From the NCBI GenBank assembly GCA_002340985.1, contig DDNC01000023.1:74683-85025 (forward strand): DNA of 10,343 nucleotides, in the 5' to 3' direction. Position numbers and translations under genes: made by a program. Shown one piece after another: positions 1-6,290 of this stretch; within the stretch, counting starts at the first letter, position 1, and each line of letters begins with the position of its first letter. The DNA is from Firmicutes bacterium UBA2530 (GTDB lineage Bacteria > Bacillota > Clostridia > Tissierellales > Sedimentibacteraceae). The notes beneath the pieces are model-generated. The model searched no databases. It was not told the origin of the DNA and saw only the letters and a program-made list of their open reading frames with translations.

Positions 1-432
1 GCCGTGGTGTGGGACCAATCAAAAGATGCCGCAGAAGAAGCCGTATACTTGAGCGGCATAGGAGTAAATGTAATATTTGTTTCAAAAAATGTGCGCCCCG
101 AAATTTTTAATGACAATATAAAATATATTAACGGGACAATTTCCGAGGTTGTTGGAAATAATAAGGTGGAAGCAGTAATGTTAGGTAAGGAAAAAATCAT
201 GGCCGATGCCGTGTTCATGCTCAGAGATGCGGTTGCTCCAACAGCCTTGGTTGAAGGGTTGAAAACAGAAGGAAACTTTATAGCTGTCAACAGAAACTTG
301 GAGACAAACATAGAGGGTCTGTATGCTACCGGAGATATTACAGGAAAGCCGCTGCAGCTTTCAAAGGCAGTAAGTGAGGGTTTAATTGCTGCTCAGCATG
401 CAGCTTCACAAATAGATAAAACAGAAAAATAA
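1..432 (+). CDS. trxB: Thioredoxin reductase, C-terminal part (probably ferredoxin-dependent FFTR type); 5' end outside window
   Basis: The frame is open from the first base, so 143 C-terminal residues are visible and the start lies upstream. The end carries the FAD-binding motif GLYATGDITGKPLQLSKAV followed by EGLIAAQHAA, as in low-molecular-weight thioredoxin reductases. These flavoenzymes reduce the disulfide of thioredoxin in the cytoplasm. The segment that normally holds the NADPH-binding GGGDSA motif reads AVVWDQSKDAAEEA here, aligned by the conserved EEAVYLS that follows. The position of the HRRxxxR phosphate-binding motif reads FVSKNVRPEIF. Both NADPH signatures are therefore missing, as in the clostridial ferredoxin-linked flavin thioredoxin reductases (FFTR). 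The redox-active CxxC, expected about 15 residues before the visible part, is not in the window. trxA follows 11 nt downstream, which supports the role. The family call is firm; the electron donor is inferred. Confidence 0.9.
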   Translation, partial: AVVWDQSKDAAEEAVYLSGIGVNVIFVSKNVRPEIFNDNIKYINGTISEVVGNNKVEAVMLGKEKIMADAVFMLRDAVAPTALVEGLKTEGNFIAVNRNLETNIEGLYATGDITGKPLQLSKAVSEGLIAAQHAASQIDKTEK

Positions 433-443
433 GGAGAATTAAG

Positions 444-773
444 ATGGCAGAAAAAATAAAATACGTAAACAGTACACAGGAATTTGATGATATTTTAGGA
501 AAGGAAAAGCTTGTGCTTGTTGATTTCTGGGCTACATGGTGTGCACCGTGCAGAATGATTGCACCCGTAATAGAAAAGCTTTCCGAACAATATGACGGTA
601 AAATCACAGTTGCAAAGGTCGATGTAGACCAGCAGCAGGAGCTTTCAATCCGCTACGGAATTCAAAGCATACCTACGGTAATTTTATTCAAGGACGGTAA
701 AATCGCCGCAAAGGAAATTGGTGTAAAGCCATTAGCTTCCTTTACTAAGATGGTTGACAGCCATATTGCTTAA
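444..773 (+). CDS. trxA: Thioredoxin
   Basis: This is a 109-residue classical thioredoxin, the usual length for the family. It is a cytoplasmic protein-disulfide reductant. The active site WCAPC lies at residues 32-36 in the context DFWATWCAPCRM, and the cis-proline loop SIPT is at 75-78, followed by the FKDGK strand. The WCAPC variant, in place of WCGPC, is common in Clostridia and other bacteria. The start is ATG with AAGGAG at 431-436; this Shine-Dalgarno sequence overlaps the stop codon of the reductase gene. The 11-nt gap indicates one operon and probably coupled translation, so the reductase and its substrate are made together. A hairpin terminator follows at once. The gene is complete and shows nothing unusual. 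Confidence 0.97.
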   Translation: MAEKIKYVNSTQEFDDILGKEKLVLVDFWATWCAPCRMIAPVIEKLSEQYDGKITVAKVDVDQQQELSIRYGIQSIPTVILFKDGKIAAKEIGVKPLASFTKMVDSHIA

Positions 774-788
774 TAAATAAGATAACAG

Positions 789-847
789 AAGAACCTTTCC
801 AGACAGCAGGATTTAAAAAACCTATGTCTTGAAGGGTTCTTTCTTAT
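789..847 (+). terminator. Rho-independent terminator of the trxB-trxA operon
   Basis: The outer stem pairs 789-799 (AAGAACCTTTC) with 831-841 (GAAGGGTTCTT), with one G-T pair. It continues inward with AGACA 801-805 against TGTCT 825-829 and AGG 808-810 against CCT 821-823. The loop is A-rich and the stem is followed by TTCTTATT. It lies 16 nt after the trxA stop. Confidence 0.88.
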
Positions 848-850
848 TGG

Positions 851-874
851 GGAAACATGCACAAATGCTCGACA
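851..874 (+). repeat. Copy 1 of a 24-nt direct repeat flanking the chemoreceptor gene
   Basis: Positions 851-874 (starting GGAAACATGC, ending GCTCGACA) match 3029-3052 (starting GGAAACAGGC, ending GCGCGACA) at 20 of 24 positions without gaps. Both copies have the same orientation and both start 10-14 nt after the end of a terminator stem. The function is unknown: it could be a regulatory site, the footprint of recombination, or a remnant of a small element. Confidence 0.55.
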
Positions 875-904
875 TTGATTATTTATAAAATTTATTTTTA
901 TAAA
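875..904 (+). promoter_or_regulatory. Possible sigma-A promoter of the chemoreceptor gene
   Basis: TTGATT at 875-880 and TATAAA at 899-904 are separated by 18 nt, which would give an untranslated leader of about 80 nt before the GTG at 992. The region is very AT-rich and further TATAAT strings occur at 938-943 and 964-969 without a good -35 box, so the assignment is weak. No convincing SigD (flagellar) promoter was seen. Confidence 0.3.
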
Positions 905-991
905 GGTGTTTAAACAGGCAATGCAACAGGTATATATTATAATCATTACAATTTAATACCCATTATAATTTATAATTAACGGAGGAGTAAG

Positions 992-2977
992 GTGAAAAAA
1001 GACATCTTAAAGTTTCAAAGCATAAGTACAATTATATTAAGAATAAGTATAATCACGTTGATTATAACCGTATCAATAACAACATTAATCTCTCTGCTTT
1101 ATTTCAATAATATAATAATAGAGATTTCAGAGGATAAGGCATTAAGCTCAATGGATATCGTAGAAAACGAATTAGAATCAATCAAGAGAGAGCTATCACA
1201 ATATGTAAGCGGAAAGTCAAAAGATACAAAGTTATTAAATTACATAAGCTCTGAAAATACAAGCATGCTTCAATCGTATATAGATAGCTTAATGGAAACA
1301 TCTGATTATCACAATATAACGATAACCGACTCAAGCGGAACTATAATTGCCGGCACAAATGACGTATATAAATCAGGAGACAACATTTCAAGCAATGCAG
1401 TTATAAAATCAGCTCTTGACGGAAATACACTTTCGGATATAGGAAGAGGACCCTCAGCTTTTTATGGTATAAATGCCGGTTCTCCTATTTACCAGAACAA
1501 TAAATTATTAGGTGTTTTTTCGGCAGGCTTCAAGCTTGAAGATGTTAACTTTGTAGATAATATGAAGTCCTTAATAAATAATGAAATATCAATATTTGAG
1601 AATGATATAAGAATAAGCTCTACAGTGGTTCAGGATGGGAAGAGATTAGTCGGCACTAAACTTGATTCAAAAATCGCAGATATAACAATAAATAATAAAC
1701 AAAATTATGTCGGTAAAGCGGATGTATTTGGTGTACCGTATATAACGGTATATAAACCAAGTATTTCCTCAGACGGTTCAGTTAAAGGAGTAACTGTAAC
1801 TGCAAGCAACTATTCCGATATTGAAAAAAAGATATTGAATGAAGTTATAATAATAGTTATTATCGCAATATTATCAATATTATTAAGCATATTTATAATG
1901 CAGAGATACTTTAAACTAAAGCTGAAAAACCCGTTAAACAGTGTGGTTGAAGCAGCTAAAGCAATAGAAACCGGCAATATAAGTGAAGATGTAATAAACA
2001 AAATTAAAAAAATTGAATCTAATGACGAAATCGGTGCCTTGGCTAAATCCATGGATGGTGCGGTAACATCAGTCAATATGCTGGCAAGCAGCATAGATGA
2101 ATATAAGACAGCTTTATCAAACAATGATTTGACATATGCATCAGATACTTCAATACATAAAGGTATATATTCTACAATTGTTAAAATTGTGGAAACATTG
2201 TTTGATAATCTCAGAGAAATCTTAAATGAAATTAATTTTGCAGCAGACGGAATCAATTCAGGAGCAGAGCACGTTTCTGCAGCTTCTCAGATTTTAGCAC
2301 AAGGCTCTACTGAGCAGGCAGGCTCTATTGAGGAATTAGCTGCGTCCATGTCAGAGGTAGCAGTTCAGATTAAGAGCAATTCTGAAAGTGCTGTTGGTGC
2401 CAGCAGGCTGTCCGGTGAAACAGGATCTGTCGTTTTGCAGAGCAGCCAGTATATGAATGAATTAATGAGTGCAATGGCAGAAATTAACCATACCTCAGCT
2501 GAGATTGGAAAGATAATTAAAACGATAGATGATATAGCATTCCAAACTAATATATTGGCTCTTAATGCGGCGGTTGAAGCAGCAAGAGCAGGAGCATCCG
2601 GCAAGGGATTTTCCGTAGTTGCAGATGAAGTTCGCAACCTTGCAGCAAAAAGTGCCGAAGCAGCTAAGGATACTACCATTCTGATTGAAAGCTCGGTAAA
2701 TGCAGTTAACAAAGGAACCTTGATAGCAAAAGAAACTGAAGCGGCACTAAAAAATGTTGTAGAGAAGACCCATAAAACCAATTCATTGATAAATAATATT
2801 TCAGAGGCTTCTCAAAAGCAAAGCGATAATATTTATCAAATCAACACAGGTATTGAACAAATATCAAGCGTTATACAATCAAATTCGGCAACCGCGGAAG
2901 AAATAGCTGCATCCAGTGAAGAACTGTCGGGACAAGCTTTTTCGTTGAAGCAGATGGTCGATAAGTACATATTATAA
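992..2977 (+). CDS. Methyl-accepting chemotaxis protein with double-Cache sensor, HAMP and signalling domain
   Basis: This 661-residue transmembrane chemoreceptor would relay ligand binding outside the cell to CheA/CheW. The start is GTG with GGAGG at 981-985, 6 nt away. The first membrane segment lies at about residues 16-43. An extracytoplasmic sensor of roughly 240 residues follows; ITDSSGTIIAG and the later stretch with GTKLDSKI and GVPYITVYKP resemble the Cache_3-Cache_2 double Cache fold. The second membrane segment is at about 285-306. A HAMP domain covers about 307-360, and a second HAMP-like stretch containing NNDLTY about 362-415. The signalling hairpin runs from about 416 to the end, with the highly conserved tip IDDIAFQTNILALNAAVEAA near 510-530. 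There is no C-terminal CheR-binding pentapeptide. No chemotaxis or flagellar gene is nearby, so this is an orphan receptor transcribed alone. The ligand cannot be read from the sequence. Confidence 0.95.
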   Translation: MKKDILKFQSISTIILRISIITLIITVSITTLISLLYFNNIIIEISEDKALSSMDIVENELESIKRELSQYVSGKSKDTKLLNYISSENTSMLQSYIDSLMETSDYHNITITDSSGTIIAGTNDVYKSGDNISSNAVIKSALDGNTLSDIGRGPSAFYGINAGSPIYQNNKLLGVFSAGFKLEDVNFVDNMKSLINNEISIFENDIRISSTVVQDGKRLVGTKLDSKIADITINNKQNYVGKADVFGVPYITVYKPSISSDGSVKGVTVTASNYSDIEKKILNEVIIIVIIAILSILLSIFIMQRYFKLKLKNPLNSVVEAAKAIETGNISEDVINKIKKIESNDEIGALAKSMDGAVTSVNMLASSIDEYKTALSNNDLTYASDTSIHKGIYSTIVKIVETLFDNLREILNEINFAADGINSGAEHVSAASQILAQGSTEQAGSIEELAASMSEVAVQIKSNSESAVGASRLSGETGSVVLQSSQYMNELMSAMAEINHTSAEIGKIIKTIDDIAFQTNILALNAAVEAARAGASGKGFSVVADEVRNLAAKSAEAAKDTTILIESSVNAVNKGTLIAKETEAALKNVVEKTHKTNSLINNISEASQKQSDNIYQINTGIEQISSVIQSNSATAEEIAASSEELSGQAFSLKQMVDKYIL

Positions 2978-2990
2978 ATAAAACATCCTA

Positions 2991-3020
2991 AACAGGACCT
3001 GTAATTGGTCCTGTTTTTTA
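2991..3020 (+). terminator. Rho-independent terminator of the chemoreceptor gene
   Basis: The perfect 9-bp stem pairs AACAGGACC (2991-2999) with GGTCCTGTT (3007-3015). The loop has 7 nt and is followed by TTTTA. It lies 13 nt after the receptor stop codon. Confidence 0.92.
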
Positions 3021-3028
3021 ATCATGAA

Positions 3029-3052
3029 GGAAACAGGCCCAAGTGCGCGACA
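3029..3052 (+). repeat. Copy 2 of the 24-nt direct repeat flanking the chemoreceptor gene
   Basis: This copy matches 851-874 at 20 of 24 positions in the same orientation, starting 14 nt after the end of the receptor terminator stem. It is distinctly richer in G and C than the surrounding DNA. No open reading frame or longer homology accompanies it. Confidence 0.55.
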
Positions 3053-3158
3053 ATAGTGGTTAATTCCCTGTATGACCAATAATAATTCACAGTTCATGCT
3101 ATATAGATGTAGAACAACATATCTTCATGTCTGCAATTGTAACAAGTCCTGAATTGCT

Positions 3159-3395
3159 GCATACTATGATTAGGGTTGTACACAATAGCAGAATTTCCTG
3201 ACAGAGACATAATATGAAAATTTTATAAATTAATTTATACGGACTGACGGTAATAAAAGTGCCCTACGGAAATATAGCTGAAATGACCGTGTATTCATCC
3301 AGCATGACCTTTCGCAGGCACAGAGAAACAAAAAAACATTAATTTGGATTGGAATTTCAACAAAGGCTGTTTTTACAAAAAAAATTTCATTTGTA
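3159..3395. repeat. Diverged direct repeat, copy A
   Basis: The left part, 3159-3191, starts GCATACTATGATTAGGG and contains GGTTGTACACAATA. It matches 3520-3552 at about 30 of 33 positions. The right part, 3274-3395, starts ATAGCTGAAATGAC and ends TTTCATTTGTA. It aligns with 3572-3694 at a clearly lower identity, with conserved islands such as CCTTTC, AATTTCAACA, CTGTTTTTA and AATTTCATTTGTA. Copy A has about 80 nt between the two parts where copy B has about 20, so it has gained, or B has lost, about 60 nt. That extra stretch includes the perfect palindrome TATAAATTAATTTATA at 3224-3239. Confidence 0.7.
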
Positions 3396-3519
3396 CGAAC
3401 AAAAGTATATACGTATTGCTCCTGCATAAGAAGATATTTGAATCATTGTTGGATACTTATGAAAACCTTGATACATTTTAATTACCATTATAAACAAAAG
3501 AAACAACTCTCATATTTAT

Positions 3520-3694
3520 GCATACTATAATTATGGTTGTACACAATAACAGATATATCAGCCATAAAAACATAGCTGAAACGACTCTGTAATTGTCCAG
3601 AATAACCTTTCACCAACACTGATAGGCATAAAAATACTATATTTAAATTGAAATTTCAACAGATACTGTTTTTATAAAAATAATTTCATTTGTA
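3520..3694. repeat. Diverged direct repeat, copy B
   Basis: This copy has the same order and orientation as copy A: the left part starts GCATACTATAATTATGG and the right part starts ATAGCTGAAACGAC and ends TTTCATTTGTA. The offset is 361 nt for the left parts and about 299 nt for the right parts. Stop codons and mostly non-silent differences in the best-conserved frame argue against both copies still coding for a protein. The right end runs directly into a promoter-like sequence. Confidence 0.7.
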
Positions 3695-3718
3695 ACAGCA
3701 TAAAAACATCATTATAAT
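3690..3718 (+). promoter_or_regulatory. Sigma-A-like promoter reading toward the 3' end of the acetyltransferase gene
   Basis: TTGTAA at 3690-3695 and a perfect TATAAT at 3713-3718 are spaced by 17 nt. No gene in the plus direction follows, so a transcript from here would be antisense to the acetyltransferase. In repeat copy A the corresponding position has TTGTAC but only TATTGC 17 nt later. In such AT-rich DNA the match may be chance. Confidence 0.35.
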
Positions 3719-3732
3719 GTATAAATATTGAT
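3702..3732 (-). terminator. Weak possible terminator of the acetyltransferase gene
   Basis: Read on the minus strand, CATCA and TGATG can pair around a 17-nt AT-rich loop and are followed by TTTTTATG. It lies about 40 nt after the acetyltransferase stop. The stem has only 5 bp, so this is a weak candidate, but no better hairpin was seen nearby. Confidence 0.3.
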
Positions 3733-3768
3733 GCTACAATAGCTAAATGATCTTACCTTTACATGAAA

Positions 3769-4299
3769 TCAAAACTTCCACTCTCTTCTCAGCAGACCAT
3801 AGAGGTACAAATCGTATCTCTTGTCTTCTCTCAAGACAAATTCCCTGAATACACCTTCCTTTTTAAATCCTGCTTTTTCGTACAAAGCAATTGCGCCGTG
3901 ATTAAATTCCAGAACATTGAGCTGTATCCTGTGAAAGTCTCTATCATTGAATCCATAATCAAGAAGGATTTTAAGGGCTTCTTTCCCGTATCCTTTTCCA
4001 TGGATATTTTTATTACCTATTCCAATAAATAATGTTGCCACCTTGTTTTCATGAACAATATCGTCATATCCTGCTATTCCTATAATATCACTGTCGTTTA
4101 AGAGTCTTATGGCAAATACTTCAGCTTCTTCACTTTTTTCATAATTATTAAATATTTTATCAACTTCGTCCTTTTCCTGAGGTACAGGAGGTAAGTAATC
4201 ATAAAATTTTAAAAAATCAGCATCCTTAAACCAGTCGTAAATCTTTTCAAAATCCTCTTTATTAATTTTTGATAAATATAAATTATTTCCTGCTTGCAT
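3769..4299 (-). CDS. GNAT-family N-acetyltransferase (RimJ/RimL type)
   Basis: This 176-residue protein would transfer an acetyl group from acetyl-CoA to an amine. It has the layout of the Acetyltransf_3 (RimJ/RimL-like) GNAT group: a strand ending DIIGIAGY at about 71-78, motif A with the pyrophosphate-binding loop HGKGYGKEA at 100-108, and motif B with RIQLNVLEFNHGAIALYEKAGF at 124-145, followed by KKEGVFRE. The start is taken at ATG 4297-4299 because AGGTGA lies 4 nt upstream of it. An in-frame TTG at 4315-4317 would add six residues but has no ribosome binding site. The gene stands alone and is divergent from the permease. The substrate is unknown: such proteins acetylate ribosomal protein N-termini, antibiotics, spermidine or small metabolites. 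Confidence 0.92.
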   Translation of the reverse strand: MQAGNNLYLSKINKEDFEKIYDWFKDADFLKFYDYLPPVPQEKDEVDKIFNNYEKSEEAEVFAIRLLNDSDIIGIAGYDDIVHENKVATLFIGIGNKNIHGKGYGKEALKILLDYGFNDRDFHRIQLNVLEFNHGAIALYEKAGFKKEGVFREFVLREDKRYDLYLYGLLRREWKF

Positions 4300-4407
4300 A
4301 TGCTCACCTGCATTCAATTTGACTTGTACATACTATACCCCATTTTAGCAGCAAATAAATCATTTTAACAGGTATTAATGTTATATTTTTTGAGAAAATA
4401 ATTTTGC

Positions 4408-4436
4408 TTGAACTTAAAATACTTTAACTATATACT
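4408..4436 (+). promoter_or_regulatory. Sigma-A promoter of the permease gene
   Basis: TTGAAC at 4408-4413 and TATACT at 4431-4436 are separated by exactly 17 nt. Transcription would start near 4443, leaving a leader of about 45 nt. That is too short for a T-box or a typical riboswitch. The permease ribosome binding site AGGGAG is at 4473-4478. Confidence 0.7.
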
Positions 4437-4486
4437 GTTAATTATATTGTATTTTTTATGACAAAATAAATCAGGGAGACATTATA

Positions 4487-5815
4487 ATGAAGCAACAAAA
4501 GTATAGCCTATTTACAACAATTGCAATGATAGTCGGAATAGTAATCGGATCAGGAATTTTTTTTAAAAGCGATAATGTGCTTGTATTTACCGGAGGCAAT
4601 ATTCTGCTTGGAATTGTAGTATTTGTAATTGCCGCATTTAGTATAATTTTCGGAAGTCTATCTGTTTCGGAGCTCGCTCTGAGAACGGATGAGGCTGGAG
4701 GAATAGTAGCATATTGTGAAACATTCTGGAGCAAATCAACAGCGTGTGCCTACGGATGGTTTCAGACATTTATTTATTACCCAACAATTACATGCGTGGT
4801 GGCATGGGTTTCCGGAATTTATATTACAATGCTGTTTGGAATGAATTCCACCCTCGAAGCACAGGTATTAATCGGAGTTGCAGTTATTACAGTACTTTAT
4901 TTTATTAACATTCTTTCTTATAAAACCGGAGGATATTTACAAAATGCCTCAACATTAATAAAGCTTTTGCCATTAATCATAATTGCTGCAGCAGGAATTA
5001 TATTTGGAAATCCTATACCTGTGCTTCAAAGTGACATCAGCACTGCAGGCAATGTGGGATTGGGATGGATTGCAGCAATAGGACCTATCGCTTTTTCCTT
5101 TGATGGATGGATAATCTCAACGGCCGTGGGACATGAAATAAAAAACAGCAAGAGAAACCTTCCTTTAGCTCTGGTTATTTCACCCATTATTATACTGGCA
5201 ATTTATGTCTTGTATTTTACCGGTATATCAACTCTCATAGGAGCTGAGAATGTAATGAGAATGGGAGATGCTCATGTGAATGAAGCAGCATTGATGCTGT
5301 TCGGGCCAATGGGAGCAAAAATAATACTTACCTTTATAGTTATTTCAGTTATTGGTACCGTTAACGGCATTATCATAGGGATGATGAGATTGCCTTATTC
5401 TTTATCAATAAGAAAAATGTTCCCCGGAAGCGACAATTTTTCTGCTATTTCTGAGAAATACAGCGTTCCTATTGAGTCAGGCATTATAACATTTATAATA
5501 AACATGGTTTGGATGCTCATACATTATGTAACACAGAAATTAAATCTTCTTCCTAACTCAGATGTTTCGGAAATATCTATAGTAATAAATTATATAGGAT
5601 TTATCTTAATGTATATTGCCGTAATAAATCTTGCCCGCAAGGGTGAAATACAAAGCAAAATAAAGGGATATATTTTCCCCTTGCTGGCCATATTAGGCTC
5701 TCTGTTTATACTGTACGGAGGTATGCAAAATCCTCTGTTCGTATACTACGCTATTTTCTGTATTGTAGTTATAGCAATCTCATTAATATATTATAGATTT
5801 GCACATAAAAATTAA
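4487..5815 (+). CDS. APC-superfamily amino acid permease (LAT/SteT-like)
   Basis: This 442-residue integral membrane transporter has about 12 predicted membrane segments, near residues 10-30, 37-60, 85-110, 123-143, 156-173, 193-212, 228-250, 272-300, 330-350, 361-382, 392-410 and 414-436. The unwound substrate-binding loop of the APC fold, GSGIF, is at 21-25. FSFDGWIISTAVGHEIKNSKRNLP, near 204-227, is the equivalent of the conserved FAYDGW...EE(I/M)KNP..NLP segment of the L-type transporter and SteT group. Those proteins are amino acid exchangers or amino acid/proton symporters, commonly for neutral amino acids. The exact substrate cannot be read. The start ATG has AGGGAG 8 nt upstream. The gene has its own promoter and ends in a hairpin, so it is a single-gene unit. 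Confidence 0.92.
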   Translation: MKQQKYSLFTTIAMIVGIVIGSGIFFKSDNVLVFTGGNILLGIVVFVIAAFSIIFGSLSVSELALRTDEAGGIVAYCETFWSKSTACAYGWFQTFIYYPTITCVVAWVSGIYITMLFGMNSTLEAQVLIGVAVITVLYFINILSYKTGGYLQNASTLIKLLPLIIIAAAGIIFGNPIPVLQSDISTAGNVGLGWIAAIGPIAFSFDGWIISTAVGHEIKNSKRNLPLALVISPIIILAIYVLYFTGISTLIGAENVMRMGDAHVNEAALMLFGPMGAKIILTFIVISVIGTVNGIIIGMMRLPYSLSIRKMFPGSDNFSAISEKYSVPIESGIITFIINMVWMLIHYVTQKLNLLPNSDVSEISIVINYIGFILMYIAVINLARKGEIQSKIKGYIFPLLAILGSLFILYGGMQNPLFVYYAIFCIVVIAISLIYYRFAHKN

Positions 5816-5838
5816 GGACGGTTTTACCGTCCTTTTTT
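5814..5838. terminator. Shared bidirectional terminator of the permease and VOC genes
   Basis: The stem pairs AAGGACGG (5814-5821) with CCGTCCTT (5827-5834) around a 5-nt loop. It is followed by a T-run to 5838 on the plus strand, and by AATTTTTATG on the minus strand. The permease stop codon overlaps its left arm. The stop codon of the VOC gene (5824-5826) sits in the loop, so the last VOC codons are encoded by the right arm. Confidence 0.9.
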
Positions 5839-6198
5839 CCTTACTATTTCAACCCAATATCCATCCGGGTCCGTAATGAAGTAAATTCCCATTGATTCAT
5901 TTACATACTCAACACATCCCATTTCCTGATGCTTCTTAAAGGCTTCTTCATAATCATCAACTGCCATGGCCAGATGGAATTCCTGCTCTCCAAGGTCATA
6001 AGCTTCGGTTCTGTCCCTCATCCATGTCAGCTCCAGGCTAAAATCAGATTCCCCGTCTCCTACATAAATTAAGATAAAGCTTCCGTCTGGTGCCTCTTTT
6101 CTTTTTACCTCTGTAAGACCTAAGGCCTCTTTATAAAAATCTACACTTTTTTCTAAATCAAGAACATTAAAATTAAAATGATTAAATTTAAAATTCAT
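5824..6198 (-). CDS. VOC-family (glyoxalase I-like) metalloprotein
   Basis: This 124-residue protein has two beta-alpha-beta-beta-beta modules, the size of bacterial glyoxalase I. The residues that bind the metal in glyoxalase I are all present at matching places: His7 (FNHFNFNV), Glu56 (SLELTW), His75 (EFHLAMAV) and Glu117 (GYWVEIV). DPDGYWVEI near the end is typical of lactoylglutathione lyases. A role in removing methylglyoxal or a related electrophile is plausible. Clostridia often lack glutathione, so the thiol substrate, and even the reaction, are uncertain; fosfomycin- and bleomycin-resistance proteins share the fold. The start ATG has a perfect AGGAGGT about 5 nt upstream and a near-consensus promoter before it. 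It is convergent with the permease and divergent from the nitroreductase. Confidence 0.92.
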   Translation of the reverse strand: MNFKFNHFNFNVLDLEKSVDFYKEALGLTEVKRKEAPDGSFILIYVGDGESDFSLELTWMRDRTEAYDLGEQEFHLAMAVDDYEEAFKKHQEMGCVEYVNESMGIYFITDPDGYWVEIVRKKGR

Positions 6199-6219
6199 AC
6201 AGACCTCCTGTTTTTCTTT

Positions 6220-6248
6220 ATTTTAATAAAGTATTTGTCGGTTGTCAA
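6220..6248 (-). promoter_or_regulatory. Sigma-A promoter of the VOC gene
   Basis: On the minus strand a consensus TTGACA (plus positions 6243-6248) is followed after 17 nt by TAAAAT (6220-6225). The AGGAGG ribosome binding site (6204-6209) lies about 10 nt past the -10 box, so the leader is very short. This is the strongest promoter match in the window. Confidence 0.8.
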
Positions 6249-6284
6249 ACTTTTGCTTAAAAAGTATTGAAATTTACCTATAAG

Positions 6285-6290
6285 TATAAT
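6285..6290 (+). promoter_or_regulatory. Probable -10 box of the ferredoxin-nitroreductase gene
   Basis: A perfect TATAAT lies 34 nt before the ATG, but the sequence 17 nt further up (AAGTAT, 6262-6267) is a poor -35 box. Expression may therefore depend on an activator, or start from another site such as TATAAA at 6295-6300. The divergent VOC promoter is only about 40 nt away. Confidence 0.4.

Larger units (their letters stand above)
3053..3768. other. Long intergenic region without a credible gene
   Basis: This stretch of about 700 AT-rich bases lies between the receptor terminator and the end of the acetyltransferase gene. Open frames are short, have no recognisable motif, and the only one above 60 codons (minus strand, 3230-3427) has no family resemblance. 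What it does hold is two diverged copies of a block (3159-3395 and 3520-3694), a 16-bp AT palindrome at 3224-3239, and a sigma-A-like promoter at 3690-3718. No tRNA, riboswitch or CRISPR pattern was recognised. It may be decayed coding or mobile DNA, or it may hold small RNA genes. Confidence 0.6.

Noticed and set aside
901..925. SigD (flagellar) promoter before the chemoreceptor, TAAA followed by a GCAATG-like box
   Set aside because: The -10 part departs too far from GCCGATAT, so it cannot be told from chance in AT-rich DNA.
2365..2781. Long open frames antisense to the chemoreceptor gene
   Set aside because: They are shadows of the strongly conserved receptor signalling domain. They have no ribosome binding site and a composition expected from the opposite strand.
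3230..3427. Open frame of 65 codons on the minus strand inside repeat copy A
   Set aside because: It has no recognisable family and no clear ribosome binding site. The matching frame in copy B is broken by stop codons and differs mostly by non-silent changes.
3053..3768. Insertion sequence or CRISPR array in the long intergenic region
   Set aside because: The repeats are only two, diverged, in direct orientation and of unequal length. There is no transposase frame, no terminal inverted repeat pair, and no regular short repeat-spacer pattern.
3763..4032. Open frame of 89 codons on the plus strand over the acetyltransferase gene
   Set aside because: It is antisense to a clearly conserved GNAT domain and has no motif or convincing ribosome binding site.
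4297..4317. Alternative TTG start of the acetyltransferase at 4315-4317
   Set aside because: No Shine-Dalgarno sequence precedes the TTG, whereas the ATG at 4297-4299 has AGGTGA 4 nt upstream.
4437..4486. T-box or amino-acid riboswitch in the permease leader
   Set aside because: The leader is only about 45 nt if the well-formed promoter is used, and no T-box sequence or stable alternative hairpins are visible.
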